From: Desulfoscipio geothermicus
GTDB taxonomy: Bacteria; Bacillota; Desulfotomaculia; Desulfotomaculales; Desulfallaceae
Assembly: GCA_016841205.1 (NCBI GenBank)
Contig: JAENZP010000013.1
Span: 31,231 to 95,230, forward strand
Reading direction: 5' to 3'
Length of the DNA stretch: 64,000 bases
Of this stretch, positions 45,199-53,496 are shown one piece after another; position 1 is the stretch's first letter; each line of letters starts with the position of its first letter. The notes beneath the pieces were generated by a model. The model saw only the letters and a program-made list of their open reading frames with translations. It searched no databases and was not told the origin of the DNA. Both the position numbers and the translations under genes were made by a program.

Positions 45199-46638
45199 CT
45201 ACTTTATAGTCAAAGCTTTAACTGCATTTAAAAGACCACTGCCGAAATAAACTTGTTCATTCCCGCTTACCGGTTCAACGCTCATTTTAAGCATTTCCGC
45301 TACCTTGCCGGGTTCTGTTATACCATATTTATCAATAATTAAAGCGGCAACAGCAGATACTTTAGGCACTGCCATGGATGTACCTACGTTGTAAAAATAA
45401 CCTCCTTGATTATCTGTGCTTAAACAAAACTCGTTTTTAAAGAGTTCCTTCTCAAAGTATTCATCAAGATTATCATTCTGCTCATACTCTAGATACTTGG
45501 ATATGTCGCCACCCGGAGCAGCAATATCAATAACACCCGATCCGAAATTAGAGTATAAAGATAATGCATCATCAGGTCCTATTGCGGATACTGTCACTAC
45601 ACCGGGAATTGTACCGGGTATTTCAAATCCTGCCCCAACAAAATTTAAACCGTTACCACCATATACAAAATTCAGGTAATCAGTCACTTTTCCTTTCGCT
45701 GTCAAATTCAGGCCTTCATTACCGGCCGCTGCGACCACTAAACTGCCTTTTTTCGTTGCATACTGGATAGCTCTTTTATAAGCCCCGAAATCAGCAACAT
45801 CATTGCCCAAGGCAATTTTCTCACCGGTTACAGGATCGGTATAAAAAGCTTGGCCTTTTATATCAAAACCTTCCATGCTTAGTGAAATAACATCTACATT
45901 ATTATCTGCTGCGGCAATAATAGCGTCAGTAACCCAAGCCGTCTCAGCCGAGGATTCCCCAAATACACGATAAACACGGATTCCTACGTTCGGCGCTATA
46001 CCCAGCATCTCTCCATTTGCTGAAATAGTGCCGGCAACGTGACTACCATGGCCTATTTTATCATCAATTGCATTGACATCACCCGTTTCATTTGGTTCCG
46101 TATTCCTGAATCCACCTGCGGGGACAAAATTCATTGAACCCGACAACAGGTTCGTTTCCAAATCAGGATGGTCAGGATCAATACCACTGTCAATAATCCC
46201 CACTACAACGTTATGGGAACCGGTTCCTAAAAGATAACTTGCACCGTTTTCAGTAACACGTTTAATATCCCATTCAAGGTCCCATAAGGAAGATTGATCA
46301 GTATCTGGAATAATATCATTAATTGTTCCGTTTTCTGCAAGTTTAGGTACAGACCAAACAACTGAAGGATTAATTAAGTTTACCGATGGCAGACTTTTAA
46401 GCTCCGCAAAGATTTTAAAATCTCCTCTTACCTGTGCAAATCCTATTTCAGGAACAGTATAAATAACTTCTCCTCCGGAAGCTGCCAGCTTCGCATTAAA
46501 ATCATTAGGAATCATATTTTCATTAAATAGTACAGAATAGTAACAAGTATTTTCCTGGACATCTGCAAAAGACATATTTGGTAAAATCACTCCAACTAAA
46601 AAAGCTACCGACAAAAACAAGATAGTTATTCTTTTCAC
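45199..46638 (-). CDS. Secreted S8-family subtilisin-like protease
   Basis: The 479 residues begin with a signal peptide (KRITILFLSVAFLVGVILPN, then MSFA). A propeptide-like region follows, then the catalytic triad: Asp in VVVGIIDSGIDPDHPDLE, His in KIGHGSHVAGTISANG, Ser in NVGTSMAVPKVSAVAALI. VVAAAGNEGLNL holds the oxyanion Asn. An insert near residue 400 is acidic. It starts at GTG with AAAGGAGG. It is an extracellular or spore-associated protease; no dedicated partner is adjacent. Confidence 0.9.
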   Translation of the reverse strand: MKRITILFLSVAFLVGVILPNMSFADVQENTCYYSVLFNENMIPNDFNAKLAASGGEVIYTVPEIGFAQVRGDFKIFAELKSLPSVNLINPSVVWSVPKLAENGTINDIIPDTDQSSLWDLEWDIKRVTENGASYLLGTGSHNVVVGIIDSGIDPDHPDLETNLLSGSMNFVPAGGFRNTEPNETGDVNAIDDKIGHGSHVAGTISANGEMLGIAPNVGIRVYRVFGESSAETAWVTDAIIAAADNNVDVISLSMEGFDIKGQAFYTDPVTGEKIALGNDVADFGAYKRAIQYATKKGSLVVAAAGNEGLNLTAKGKVTDYLNFVYGGNGLNFVGAGFEIPGTIPGVVTVSAIGPDDALSLYSNFGSGVIDIAAPGGDISKYLEYEQNDNLDEYFEKELFKNEFCLSTDNQGGYFYNVGTSMAVPKVSAVAALIIDKYGITEPGKVAEMLKMSVEPVSGNEQVYFGSGLLNAVKALTIK

Positions 46639-46892
46639 CCAATTTTCCTCCTTTGTTTTCCATTATATTATTTGATATGGATATTTCGACAAGTATTAGT
46701 GCGTTTCCTATATACAACTGATTAGTTTATAGCGAATTTTTTTCATTTCCGGATTGCTTATTTTCAAAAAGACTATCCAATATAAAACTCCACGTCGGCT
46801 AGTTGAGAAATTTTCATAACCCAGTACTTCCTAGACCTTGTCGAGGTCGCACCGCTTCATCCATCCCATTATAAGAGGTAATGACAGCTTGG

Positions 46893-46923
46893 GGCAAAAA
46901 AAAACGGCACTCAAATGAGCACC
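46893..46923 (-). terminator. Terminator of the biotin operon
   Basis: On the reverse strand GGTGCTCATTTGAGTGCC forms an imperfect short stem followed by GTTTTTTTTT, directly after the bioA remnant. The rest of 46639-46930 holds no gene. Confidence 0.6.
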
Positions 46924-46930
46924 TATTTTA

Positions 46931-47088
46931 TTAACCAATTATCTCTGCAATAGAGCCGGCATGGATATCTACTACCTTGTCAATTTCCTCTTCGTTTATA
47001 ACAAGCGGATGATTAAAATATAACACATTGCCAAGCGGTGCTTATGCTGATTTTTGATATTTTGCAAGTCCTTTTCAACTAAATTCAT
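46931..47088 (-). pseudogene. bioA: bioA remnant (internal deletion)
   Basis: The reverse strand starts with ATG at 47088 reading MNLVEKDLQNIKNQHKHR, like a BioA N-terminus. After a junction and frame change it continues as GNVLYFNHPLVINEEEIDKV, then VDIHAGSIAEIIG and a stop at 46931, like the C-terminus of a class III aminotransferase. About 400 residues are missing. It lies 12 bp after bioD, where bioA would be expected in a bioBDA operon. Confidence 0.75.
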
Positions 47089-47100
47089 TTAATCAACCAC

Positions 47101-47781
47101 CTATGCATACAATGCGGCAAGCTTATCCGCATCCATGCTTACTTCTGTATCGCCTTCTTGCACCAGGGCAATCACCGGGATACCGGTAATCTCCTCAATC
47201 ATTTTCTTGTTGTCTAATTCCAACACACTGCTATGAAAATGATTGAAGATGATCCCTCTCACTGCGATATTGCGGTGGCGCATGTATTCCACTGTCAGCA
47301 CAACCGCATTGATAGTGCCCAGCCCTGCATTGGCCACTAGGACAGTGCCCAGGTTCAATTCTTTGATCACATCTTCCAAGAAAATGTGAGCCGTACTATC
47401 GTAACGAATCGGGCACATAATACCACCGCTGCCTTCCATAGTCAGGTATTCGTATTTGGCTGCTGCTTTGGCATAGGCAGCTTTCACTACCGGCATTTCC
47501 ACGGGATTACCCTCAAGCTGGGCTGCCAAATGTGGTGAAACAGCATTTTCGTAGACATAGGTGACTAGGTTCGGCAGGTCCTCGTCAATGCCCGCAACCT
47601 GTTTTACGTAACCGGCATCACTGGAAAGCAGTCCAGCTTCTGTTTTCTCCAACCCGCTAAGCACTGCCTTATAATAGCCGGCGTTGTAGCCGGCCTCACG
47701 CAGCTTTTTCACAATAAGGGCAGTCACAAAGGTCTTGCCGACATCCGTATTGGTGGCTGTGACAAAAAGGCCTTTAGACAT
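47101..47781 (-). CDS. bioD: Dethiobiotin synthetase
   Basis: About 226 residues from ATG 47781, overlapping the end of bioB by 8 bp. It has the P-loop FVTATNTDVGKTFVTALIVK, KAVLSGLEKTEAG, LTMEGSGGIMCPIR and LVANAGLGTINAVVLTVEYM. It makes dethiobiotin from DAPA, CO2 and ATP. The track start at 47811 lies inside bioB and is rejected. Translational coupling to bioB is likely. Confidence 0.93.
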   Translation of the reverse strand: MSKGLFVTATNTDVGKTFVTALIVKKLREAGYNAGYYKAVLSGLEKTEAGLLSSDAGYVKQVAGIDEDLPNLVTYVYENAVSPHLAAQLEGNPVEMPVVKAAYAKAAAKYEYLTMEGSGGIMCPIRYDSTAHIFLEDVIKELNLGTVLVANAGLGTINAVVLTVEYMRHRNIAVRGIIFNHFHSSVLELDNKKMIEEITGIPVIALVQEGDTEVSMDADKLAALYA

Positions 47782-48745
47782 CCCACAACACCGCCTTATA
47801 GCCCAGTTCATCCAGCATTTTCATGTCCTGCTCTATAGTGATGCCTTCCGTCGTCAGCATATCACCGGAAATAGCGGCATTGGCACCGGATAAAAAGCAC
47901 CTCCGCCCCTTATCAGCCAGCAGCCCTCTGCCGCCTGCCAGACGAATGGAGGCATTAGGTACCAGGAAACGGAACACCGCGACAATGCGGCACATTTCTT
48001 CGCTGGTTAATAGTTCGTTGTCTTCGTAGGGCGTACCCGGAATAGGGTTAAGCATATTAACCGGGATAGACCGGACACCCAGCCCGCGGAGCTCCAGCAC
48101 CATGTCGATTCTATCTTCCATAGACTCACCGAGCCCCATAATGCCACCACTGCAAACATTTAGCCCAGCCCGCTGGGCGGCACGAATAGCGGTAATTTTA
48201 TCGTCGTAGGTGTGGGTTGTGCAGACATTGGGAAAGTTCCTCCGTGAGGTTTCCAGGTTATTGTGGACTCTGGTGATACCGGCTGCTTTCAGCTTGGCAT
48301 ACTGTGCTTCCTCCAACAAACCGAAAGAGGTACAAACAGCTATATTGGAAGTCTCTAGGATGGCCCGGATGATATCATACATCAAGTTTATCTCATTGTC
48401 CGATAACCTTTTGCCGGACGTTACGATAGAATACCGCAGCACGCCCCGATCCTCGTTATATTTAGCTTGCTCCACGATAGCGTCCGTGTCCAGCAGCGGG
48501 TAGTTCTCCACCGTGGTATGGTAGAAAGATGATTGCGCACAGTACTTGCAGTTTTCAGAGCATTTTCCGCTTTTGCCGTTGATAATTGTGCAAATATCAA
48601 AAGCATTCCCGCAAAAATGCTCCCGAATTTCGTTGGCCTCTGTGCAAAGTTCAGTAAGCGGCGCTTCGCATATTTCCAACGCCTCATCCCTGGAAATTAA
48701 TGCGCCGGCCAGTATTTTATTTTTGACCTCTTTCAGTATTAACAT
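47774..48745 (-). CDS. bioB: Biotin synthase
   Basis: About 323 residues of the radical SAM biotin synthase family. It has CTIINGKSGKCSENCKYCAQ with the CxxxCxxC motif, SIVTSGKRLSDNEINLMYD, NLETSRRNFPNVCTTHTYDD, GGIMGLGESMEDRIDMVLEL and RLAGGRGLLADKGRRCFLSG. It inserts sulfur into dethiobiotin. ATG 48745 follows AAGAGAGAC; the track TTG 48751 is less likely. A BirA-type operator overlaps the promoter. Confidence 0.94.
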   Translation of the reverse strand: MLILKEVKNKILAGALISRDEALEICEAPLTELCTEANEIREHFCGNAFDICTIINGKSGKCSENCKYCAQSSFYHTTVENYPLLDTDAIVEQAKYNEDRGVLRYSIVTSGKRLSDNEINLMYDIIRAILETSNIAVCTSFGLLEEAQYAKLKAAGITRVHNNLETSRRNFPNVCTTHTYDDKITAIRAAQRAGLNVCSGGIMGLGESMEDRIDMVLELRGLGVRSIPVNMLNPIPGTPYEDNELLTSEEMCRIVAVFRFLVPNASIRLAGGRGLLADKGRRCFLSGANAAISGDMLTTEGITIEQDMKMLDELGYKAVLWDV

Positions 48746-48796
48746 AGTCAAGTCTCTCTTTTCAATTTATTTATTAACCGATTATTACATTAACCA

Positions 48797-48825
48797 TTAT
48801 TACACAAAAAAAAGCCTATTGTCAA
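48797..48825 (-). promoter_or_regulatory. bioB: Sigma-A promoter of bioB
   Basis: On the reverse strand TTGACA (48820-48825), a 17-bp spacer and TAATAA (48797-48802) make a near-consensus promoter. The -35 lies inside the BirA operator. Confidence 0.75.
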
Positions 48826-48853
48826 CCAATTAAAATATATTGGTTAACAATAG
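48816..48853. promoter_or_regulatory. BirA (biotin repressor) operator
   Basis: CTATTGTCAACC-N14-GGTTAACAATAG matches the BirA operator TTGTTAACC-N14/15-GGTTAACAA with one mismatch per arm at most. It covers the bioB -35, so biotinyl-AMP-loaded BirA should block transcription. Confidence 0.85.
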
Positions 48854-48876
48854 GGGTCAGACCTTGACATTTGACA
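48853..48876 (-). repeat. 24-bp interspersed repeat, copy 5
   Basis: The reverse-strand copy abuts the BirA operator on its upstream side. It is exact: TGTCAAATGTCAAGGTCTGACCCC. Confidence 0.85.
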
Positions 48877-48978
48877 TTCATTGGACTTTTTGTCTATTAA
48901 TCGTGTGAATATTGAAAGGCTTGGCTAAAACTTAAATCTTATTGCAAATCTTAACAGGATTAATTGATTGTGCAGTTA

Positions 48979-49007
48979 TTGACATAACTTTAAGCATTGC
49001 TTATATT
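48979..49007 (+). promoter_or_regulatory. Sigma-A promoter of a leader RNA before korDABC
   Basis: TTGACA (48979-48984), a 17-bp spacer and TATATT (49002-49007). Predicted transcription begins near 49014, about 230 bp ahead of the first kor gene. Confidence 0.65.
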
Positions 49008-49060
49008 TACTATAATAATTGAATGAAATGGGTTGTGTTGAGTTTGAGATTATCTAAATG

Positions 49061-49112
49061 GAGCCTTGTTATACGTGCATAGACCAGGGCGGGCTTAGGC
49101 TCTGGTTTTTTA
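49061..49112 (+). promoter_or_regulatory. Leader terminator / candidate attenuator of korDABC
   Basis: ACCAGGGC...GGCTCTGGT followed by TTTTTTATT (49083-49112) is a terminator only 70-100 nt after the predicted start and before any gene. GAGCC at 49061-49065 can pair with GGCTC in the terminator's right arm, giving an alternative fold. The leader may be an attenuator, or the unit may encode a small RNA of about 100 nt. Confidence 0.5.
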
Positions 49113-49191
49113 TTGTAAGACTAGACAATATATGTTGACCTGCGTAATTAAATGAAGCCTAACAAAGGGTTCCTTGCTGTGTACTGTGGTT

Positions 49192-49215
49192 TGTCAAATG
49201 TCAAGGTCTGACCCC
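49192..49215 (+). repeat. 24-bp interspersed repeat, copy 6
   Basis: An exact copy 17 bp upstream of the ribosome binding site of the first kor gene. Confidence 0.85.
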
Positions 49216-49244
49216 AAGTTGGCTCTCTCACAGGAGGTTATTGT

Positions 49245-49469
49245 TTGTCCAGCCCGGGTTTTCCTTTTAGAATTAATACCGCTAGATGCAAAAAATGTGG
49301 CATCTGCAGCCACTATTGCCCCCAAGGGGTTATCGCCAGAGACAAGCAGGGTTACCCTTGCGCGTTGGCACCTGAAAAATGCAAACAATGTTACTTGTGT
49401 TTCCATCGTTGCCCCGACTTTGCACTGGAGGTGCGTGACCATGACCAGGAGCCGATTTCTGCAGGGTAA
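49245..49469 (+). CDS. korD: 2-oxoacid:ferredoxin oxidoreductase, delta (ferredoxin) subunit
   Basis: The 74-residue protein has two 4Fe-4S motifs: CKKCGICSHYCPQG and CKQCYLCFHRCPDF. The start is TTG with AGGAGG 7 bp upstream. It overlaps the next gene (alpha subunit) by 29 bp. It relays electrons from the TPP-binding core to external ferredoxin. The long upstream frame from 49174 in the ORF track is not coding. Confidence 0.88.
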   Translation: MSSPGFPFRINTARCKKCGICSHYCPQGVIARDKQGYPCALAPEKCKQCYLCFHRCPDFALEVRDHDQEPISAG

Positions 49470-50574
49470 TGAAGCATGTGCCCTGGGCGGCATAGCTGCA
49501 GGAGCGCTTTTTTTCGCCGGTTACCCCATCAGTCCGGCCACCGAGATAGCGGAATTGTGCTCCAACCTGTTGCCTCCTAAAGGCGGCATATACATACAAA
49601 TGGAAGACGAATTAGCCAGCCTCGCTGCTGTCGTCGGTGCCAGTCTTAGTGGTATGAAAGCTTTTACCGCTACCAGCGGGCCCGGTTTTTCGCTAATGCA
49701 GGAAAATATTGGTTTTGCCATCATGTCCGAGGTACCCTGTGTAATTGTTAATGTACAACGTTTCGGACTCGGTACCGGTATCGCCACCCAGCCAGGCCAG
49801 AGCGACGTTATGGCAGCCAGGTGGGGCACTCACGGCGACCACAGTATCATCGCTCTAGTGCCGGCATCGGTCCAGGAGTGTTTCGACCTGACCATTGAAG
49901 CTTTTAACCTTGCTGAACGTTTCCGCTCACCGGTAGTGGTACTCATTGACGCCATTATTGCCCACCTGCGAGAAACCGTACGCATCCCGGAACAGGTTAA
50001 TAAGATAGAGCGTATCAGGCCATCGGGACCTATAGAAGGTTTCCAGCCTTACGCTCCGGAGGAAAACCTGGTACCTGTGTTACCTAATTACGGCGACGAA
50101 TATATATTACGCGTCACCGGCCTGGTGCACGATCAATACGGGTACTCTTCAGCGAATCCGGATGTGGGTGGCCAATTAGTGGGACGTCTAATTGATAAGA
50201 TAGAACTATACTCTCACGAACTACCGGAACCTGAATATACCGGACCGGAAGACCCCGACGTGGTGGTTATCTCCTACGGCATTTCAGCCCGTTCAGCCCT
50301 TTCCGCTGCCCAGCGAGGCGGCCGGCAGGGACTTTCTATAGGCGTACTGAAATTGAAAACCATCTGGCCCTTCCCCGAGCAGGCTGTTACCAGAACTTGT
50401 GCCCGCGCCTCCCTGGTAGTAGTTGTAGAAATGAACAAGGGGCAAGTACTGAGGGAGGTTAAGGCCGCTGGTATAACCCGTGCCATCGGGCTTAACCGCA
50501 CCGATATCCGGGTAATTATGCCCGGAGAAATAATCTCTTTCGTTAAAGAGAGGTGTTCTTGTGCAGGCAGTTAA
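49441..50574 (+). CDS. korA: 2-oxoacid:ferredoxin oxidoreductase, alpha subunit
   Basis: About 377 residues from ATG 49441 (GGAGGTGCGTGACC). It has LQGNEACALGGIAAGALFFA, GYPISPATEIAELC, QMEDELASLAAVVGASLSGM, KAFTATSGPGFSLMQENIGF and VNVQRFGLGTGIATQPGQSD. This is the KorA/VorB type, most often specific for 2-oxoglutarate. Substrate specificity (2-oxoglutarate versus branched-chain oxoacid) cannot be read reliably. The track frame from 49174 includes non-coding sequence ahead of this start. Confidence 0.9.
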   Translation: MTRSRFLQGNEACALGGIAAGALFFAGYPISPATEIAELCSNLLPPKGGIYIQMEDELASLAAVVGASLSGMKAFTATSGPGFSLMQENIGFAIMSEVPCVIVNVQRFGLGTGIATQPGQSDVMAARWGTHGDHSIIALVPASVQECFDLTIEAFNLAERFRSPVVVLIDAIIAHLRETVRIPEQVNKIERIRPSGPIEGFQPYAPEENLVPVLPNYGDEYILRVTGLVHDQYGYSSANPDVGGQLVGRLIDKIELYSHELPEPEYTGPEDPDVVVISYGISARSALSAAQRGGRQGLSIGVLKLKTIWPFPEQAVTRTCARASLVVVVEMNKGQVLREVKAAGITRAIGLNRTDIRVIMPGEIISFVKERCSCAGS

Positions 50575-51373
50575 AGATATCGACCATTACCTGGCTCATG
50601 ACAAATTACCTCACATGTGGTGCCCAGGCTGCGGCCTTGGTTCAATTTTAAAACAACTGCTGTTAAGCCTGGCCGAATTGCAGATTCCCCGGGAAAAAGC
50701 GGTGCTGGCTTCTGGCATCGGCTGCTCCGGTCGGGCCGGTGACTACGTAAGTTTTCACCGTTTTCAGGGTACCCATGGCCGGGCACTGGCCTTTGCCACC
50801 GGCATCCACCTGGCCGACCCCCGACTAACTGTAATATGCTTGATGGGTGACGGGGACTGTGGGGCTATCGGACTGAGCCATCTAATCCATGCAGCCCGGC
50901 GCAATATAAATATAACCGCCATCGTGGCCAATAACCTTAATTACGGCATGACCGGCGGGCAGTATTCCCCTTCCACCCCGGAAGGTGCCATAACCAGCAC
51001 CTCCCGCCAGGGTAAGGTTGTAAACGCTTTGGACCTATGCCGGCTAGCCGCCGATGCTGGTGCCAATTACGTGGCCCGGAGCACGGTTTACCATATTTTC
51101 GAAGCGCAAAAAATGCTTCAGGCCGCGCTAAATACCCAAGGTTTTGCACTGGTAGAAATACTTACCCCCTGTCCAACATATTTCGGGCGTTATAATAAGC
51201 TGGGCAGCGCGGTGGATATGCTGGAATGGCTAAAGAAAAAAACAGTGCCACTGGACCTGTTCCGTAAAATGAATGACGAACAGCAGCAGGAATACTTCTG
51301 GCGTGGTGTACTTGCAGAGCAAAACACCCCCGACTTTTTAACCAGGTACAGAAGAAAGGAGCTGGTCGAATGA
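50561..51373 (+). CDS. korB: 2-oxoacid:ferredoxin oxidoreductase, beta (TPP) subunit
   Basis: The 270 residues contain the Cys/TPP motifs of beta subunits: HMWCPGCGLGSILKQLLLSL, GIGCSGRAGDYVSFHRFQGT, HGRALAFATGIHLADP, the TPP motif CLMGDGDCGAIGLSHLIHAA and NNLNYGMTGGQYSPSTPEG. It starts at GTG and overlaps korA by 14 bp, indicating coupled translation. Confidence 0.92.
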   Translation: MQAVKDIDHYLAHDKLPHMWCPGCGLGSILKQLLLSLAELQIPREKAVLASGIGCSGRAGDYVSFHRFQGTHGRALAFATGIHLADPRLTVICLMGDGDCGAIGLSHLIHAARRNINITAIVANNLNYGMTGGQYSPSTPEGAITSTSRQGKVVNALDLCRLAADAGANYVARSTVYHIFEAQKMLQAALNTQGFALVEILTPCPTYFGRYNKLGSAVDMLEWLKKKTVPLDLFRKMNDEQQQEYFWRGVLAEQNTPDFLTRYRRKELVE

Positions 51374-51924
51374 AAGAATGGCAGATACTGCTTAGCGGGT
51401 CGGGAGGACAAGGTTTGGGTCTGGCCGGCAGAATACTGGCCACTGCGTCCCTACATGAGGGTTTAAATGCCACACAAAGCCAAAGTTACGGGGCCAGGGC
51501 CCGGGGCGGATACAGTGAGTCCGGAGTAGTGTTAAGCAGCCGAAAAATAATTTTCCCCCTAATCGAACAACCAAATCTATTGCTAGTTCTTACCGATAAA
51601 GCCTACCAAAAAAACCTCAACTCACAAACAAATTTGGTACATGTCGTATTCGACAGCGATAATGTAGCCATGTCATCGGGACAAAAAATATACGGTTTTC
51701 CACTAGCGCGGTGGGCCGGAGAACTAGGCAATGAAAAAGGCGTAGCCATTCTTTCCCTGGGGGTAATTACCACCCTATTCGGCTTAGTGAAGTCCGAAAA
51801 CATTGAAAAGGCCATCGCTGAAAACCTTGCACCAACTCTGCTCAAGCCCAACCTGAGCTGCTTCCGTAAAGGTTTGGAAGTTGTCAAATGTCAAGGTCTG
51901 ACCCCAATTAACGACCCCGCATGA
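51370..51924 (+). CDS. korC: 2-oxoacid:ferredoxin oxidoreductase, gamma subunit
   Basis: The 184 residues show the gamma-domain pattern (WQILLSGSGGQGLGLAGRIL, ATQSQSYGARARGGYSESGV). It overlaps korB by 4 bp. The last 16 residues (VVKCQGLTPINDPA region) are encoded by the interspersed repeat and following sequence, and the gene end overlaps the convergent cyclase-like gene by 17 bp. The native C-terminus therefore appears replaced. The core looks intact. Confidence 0.9.
   Translation: MKEWQILLSGSGGQGLGLAGRILATASLHEGLNATQSQSYGARARGGYSESGVVLSSRKIIFPLIEQPNLLLVLTDKAYQKNLNSQTNLVHVVFDSDNVAMSSGQKIYGFPLARWAGELGNEKGVAILSLGVITTLFGLVKSENIEKAIAENLAPTLLKPNLSCFRKGLEVVKCQGLTPINDPA
51882..51905 (+). repeat. 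24-bp interspersed repeat, copy 7 (inside korC 3' end)
   Basis: An exact copy read in frame by korC as VKCQGLTP. It marks one border of the two-gene cassette; copy 8 marks the other. Confidence 0.85.
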
Positions 51925-52558
51925 TAAAGTTAAATGTGTTTAGAAATTTTGGTGCAATCTCAGGAGAGAATGGACCCATCTCATTAAACAATTCGTATAG
52001 CTCATCATCAGGAAATTCCCAACCTACGCATATGTCTAATCCATATGTTTTGTTCTTAAATGGTATATCGGCATATTTAACAAACTGTTCGGGATAATTA
52101 TTTCTTAATTGAAATTTTCCTGAAGGAGTTAGTATGGCGCCAATCCAATCAGTAGACTCATGCCAGCTTGCCGCTTCATCAACGGCGGGTCCGACCATTA
52201 TATTTCCTATATAAGAATACTCCCCATAACATATTGCTCCCCTTAGAGGCAGCCTTCTTTTTATAGACTCCGGGATGGCCAACCTGCAAATTTCCGCATG
52301 TATTTTAATAGTATGATATGGATCACCAAAGGTGAAAATGGCTATGGTATCAGAGATACTAATTACTTTAGTAGTTATCCCTCTTTCCGCACTGTCTTCA
52401 TTACCTATTATATTGGTAATATTACTGGCATACTGGGCAATTTTTTCTATTAGACCGTGTAAAGTAACCACCGCATCCTTTTCCCTTTCCCATATGCCCT
52501 TCCAGCCGATTACATCTAAAAAAGTTACTGCGCCTTTTTTAACGGAAAGACCTACCAT
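51908..52558 (-). CDS. Class III nucleotidyl cyclase-like protein
   Basis: The 216 residues show a class III cyclase-like core. VTFLDVIGWKGIW carries the first candidate metal Asp (D15), KVISISDTIAIFTFG the second (D70), and LPLRGAICYGEY and VGPAVDEAASWHESTDWIGA follow the order of the family's later strands and helix. No sensor or membrane domain is attached. Stand-alone relatives occur in mobile islands and in Pycsar-type defence, where they make cUMP or cCMP; assignment here is by pattern only. It follows its partner gene with TAA immediately before ATG, and the pair is flanked by interspersed repeats. Confidence 0.5.
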   Translation of the reverse strand: MVGLSVKKGAVTFLDVIGWKGIWEREKDAVVTLHGLIEKIAQYASNITNIIGNEDSAERGITTKVISISDTIAIFTFGDPYHTIKIHAEICRLAIPESIKRRLPLRGAICYGEYSYIGNIMVGPAVDEAASWHESTDWIGAILTPSGKFQLRNNYPEQFVKYADIPFKNKTYGLDICVGWEFPDDELYELFNEMGPFSPEIAPKFLNTFNFIMRGR

Positions 52559-53215
52559 TTATTTAGACCCCCTAAATATACCGTGTGGAACACATTTTTC
52601 ACAATGACTAATCCAATCGGCCAAATCATCAAGTGCTTTTTGCACATCCCCGTGGCATAATCCTTTTTCATAGGCTTGCATCCATAACCAACTCATAAAA
52701 CGAGGTAAGTCATGCGGATAACTAATGGAATCATGCTCTAAAATTTGATATAAAATAGGCCCCGCACTTTTATCCCCCTGCCCGTTATGAGTATTAAATT
52801 CACAGAACCAGCCATTTACGTTTCTAGTTAAGCAATAGGTGTCTTTATACCCCCACTTTTGGCAAAATACACGTAATTTAAATTTGTGGCCAATTGTTTG
52901 ATCCTCCGGGTCATCATTCGCATGGGTATCATCAAGATAAGCTAATAAATCTTCAACCGGGTGTATATGGTAGTAAAATTCAATATCATCCGGATCGACG
53001 CCCCTGTTTTCAATCATATAGCAGTGATGTTTTGGTTTACTCTCCAAAGACATGTGCAGTTGGTGAGCGGCTTTGGACATTTCAGAATATATATTTTGTT
53101 TTTCCGACCAGGAAAGTTCTGCCTCTGAACAAAGGTCATCTTTTAACAGCTTAAGTAATTTTTCAATTTTTCCTCTTAATTTCATTTGCTCATTAGTTAA
53201 ATTGACTTTAGACAT
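52559..53215 (-). CDS. Unknown partner protein of the cyclase-like gene
   Basis: I do not recognise this 218-residue protein. It is soluble, charged, and has a helical N-terminal third (LRGKIEKLLKLLKDDLCSEA). The middle is aromatic-rich (YYHIHPVEDLLAYLDDTHAN, WGYKDTYCLTRNVNGWFCEF) and the C-terminus is Cys/His-containing (DWISHCEKCVPHGIF). No TIR, nuclease or transmembrane effector motif is visible. It directly precedes the cyclase-like gene with no gap, so the two proteins probably act together. The ribosome binding site is AAGGGG about 8 bp before ATG. Confidence 0.6.
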   Translation of the reverse strand: MSKVNLTNEQMKLRGKIEKLLKLLKDDLCSEAELSWSEKQNIYSEMSKAAHQLHMSLESKPKHHCYMIENRGVDPDDIEFYYHIHPVEDLLAYLDDTHANDDPEDQTIGHKFKLRVFCQKWGYKDTYCLTRNVNGWFCEFNTHNGQGDKSAGPILYQILEHDSISYPHDLPRFMSWLWMQAYEKGLCHGDVQKALDDLADWISHCEKCVPHGIFRGSK

Positions 53216-53465
53216 ACTCCTATCCCCTTCTACCTGCCAAATTAACTTTTTTTATAATTTCACCGTACAGCATAAGTTTTACCGCACCAGAGTATGCAGA
53301 ATTATACTTACAATACAATTCTATATAATCAAAAAAAGTCCTGTATAGACATATAGTTCGCATTATAAACACGATGGGGCTTTCCAACTATCTAGCATGT
53401 TGTAATAACAATGCCTATACCCGCAACAGGGTTATGGAACAAAAATATGAAATTTAACGGTGTTA

Positions 53466-53489
53466 TGTCAAATGTCAAGGTCTGACCCC
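53466..53489 (+). repeat. 24-bp interspersed repeat, copy 8
   Basis: An exact copy 250 bp upstream of the cassette start, in the same orientation as copy 7. Confidence 0.85.
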
Positions 53490-53496
53490 AAAATAA

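Noticed and set aside
49174-49440. Extended N-terminus of the korA frame in the ORF track
   Set aside because: This part overlaps repeat copy 6 and the korD ferredoxin gene in another frame. ATG 49441 has a ribosome binding site and gives the normal KorA N-terminus.
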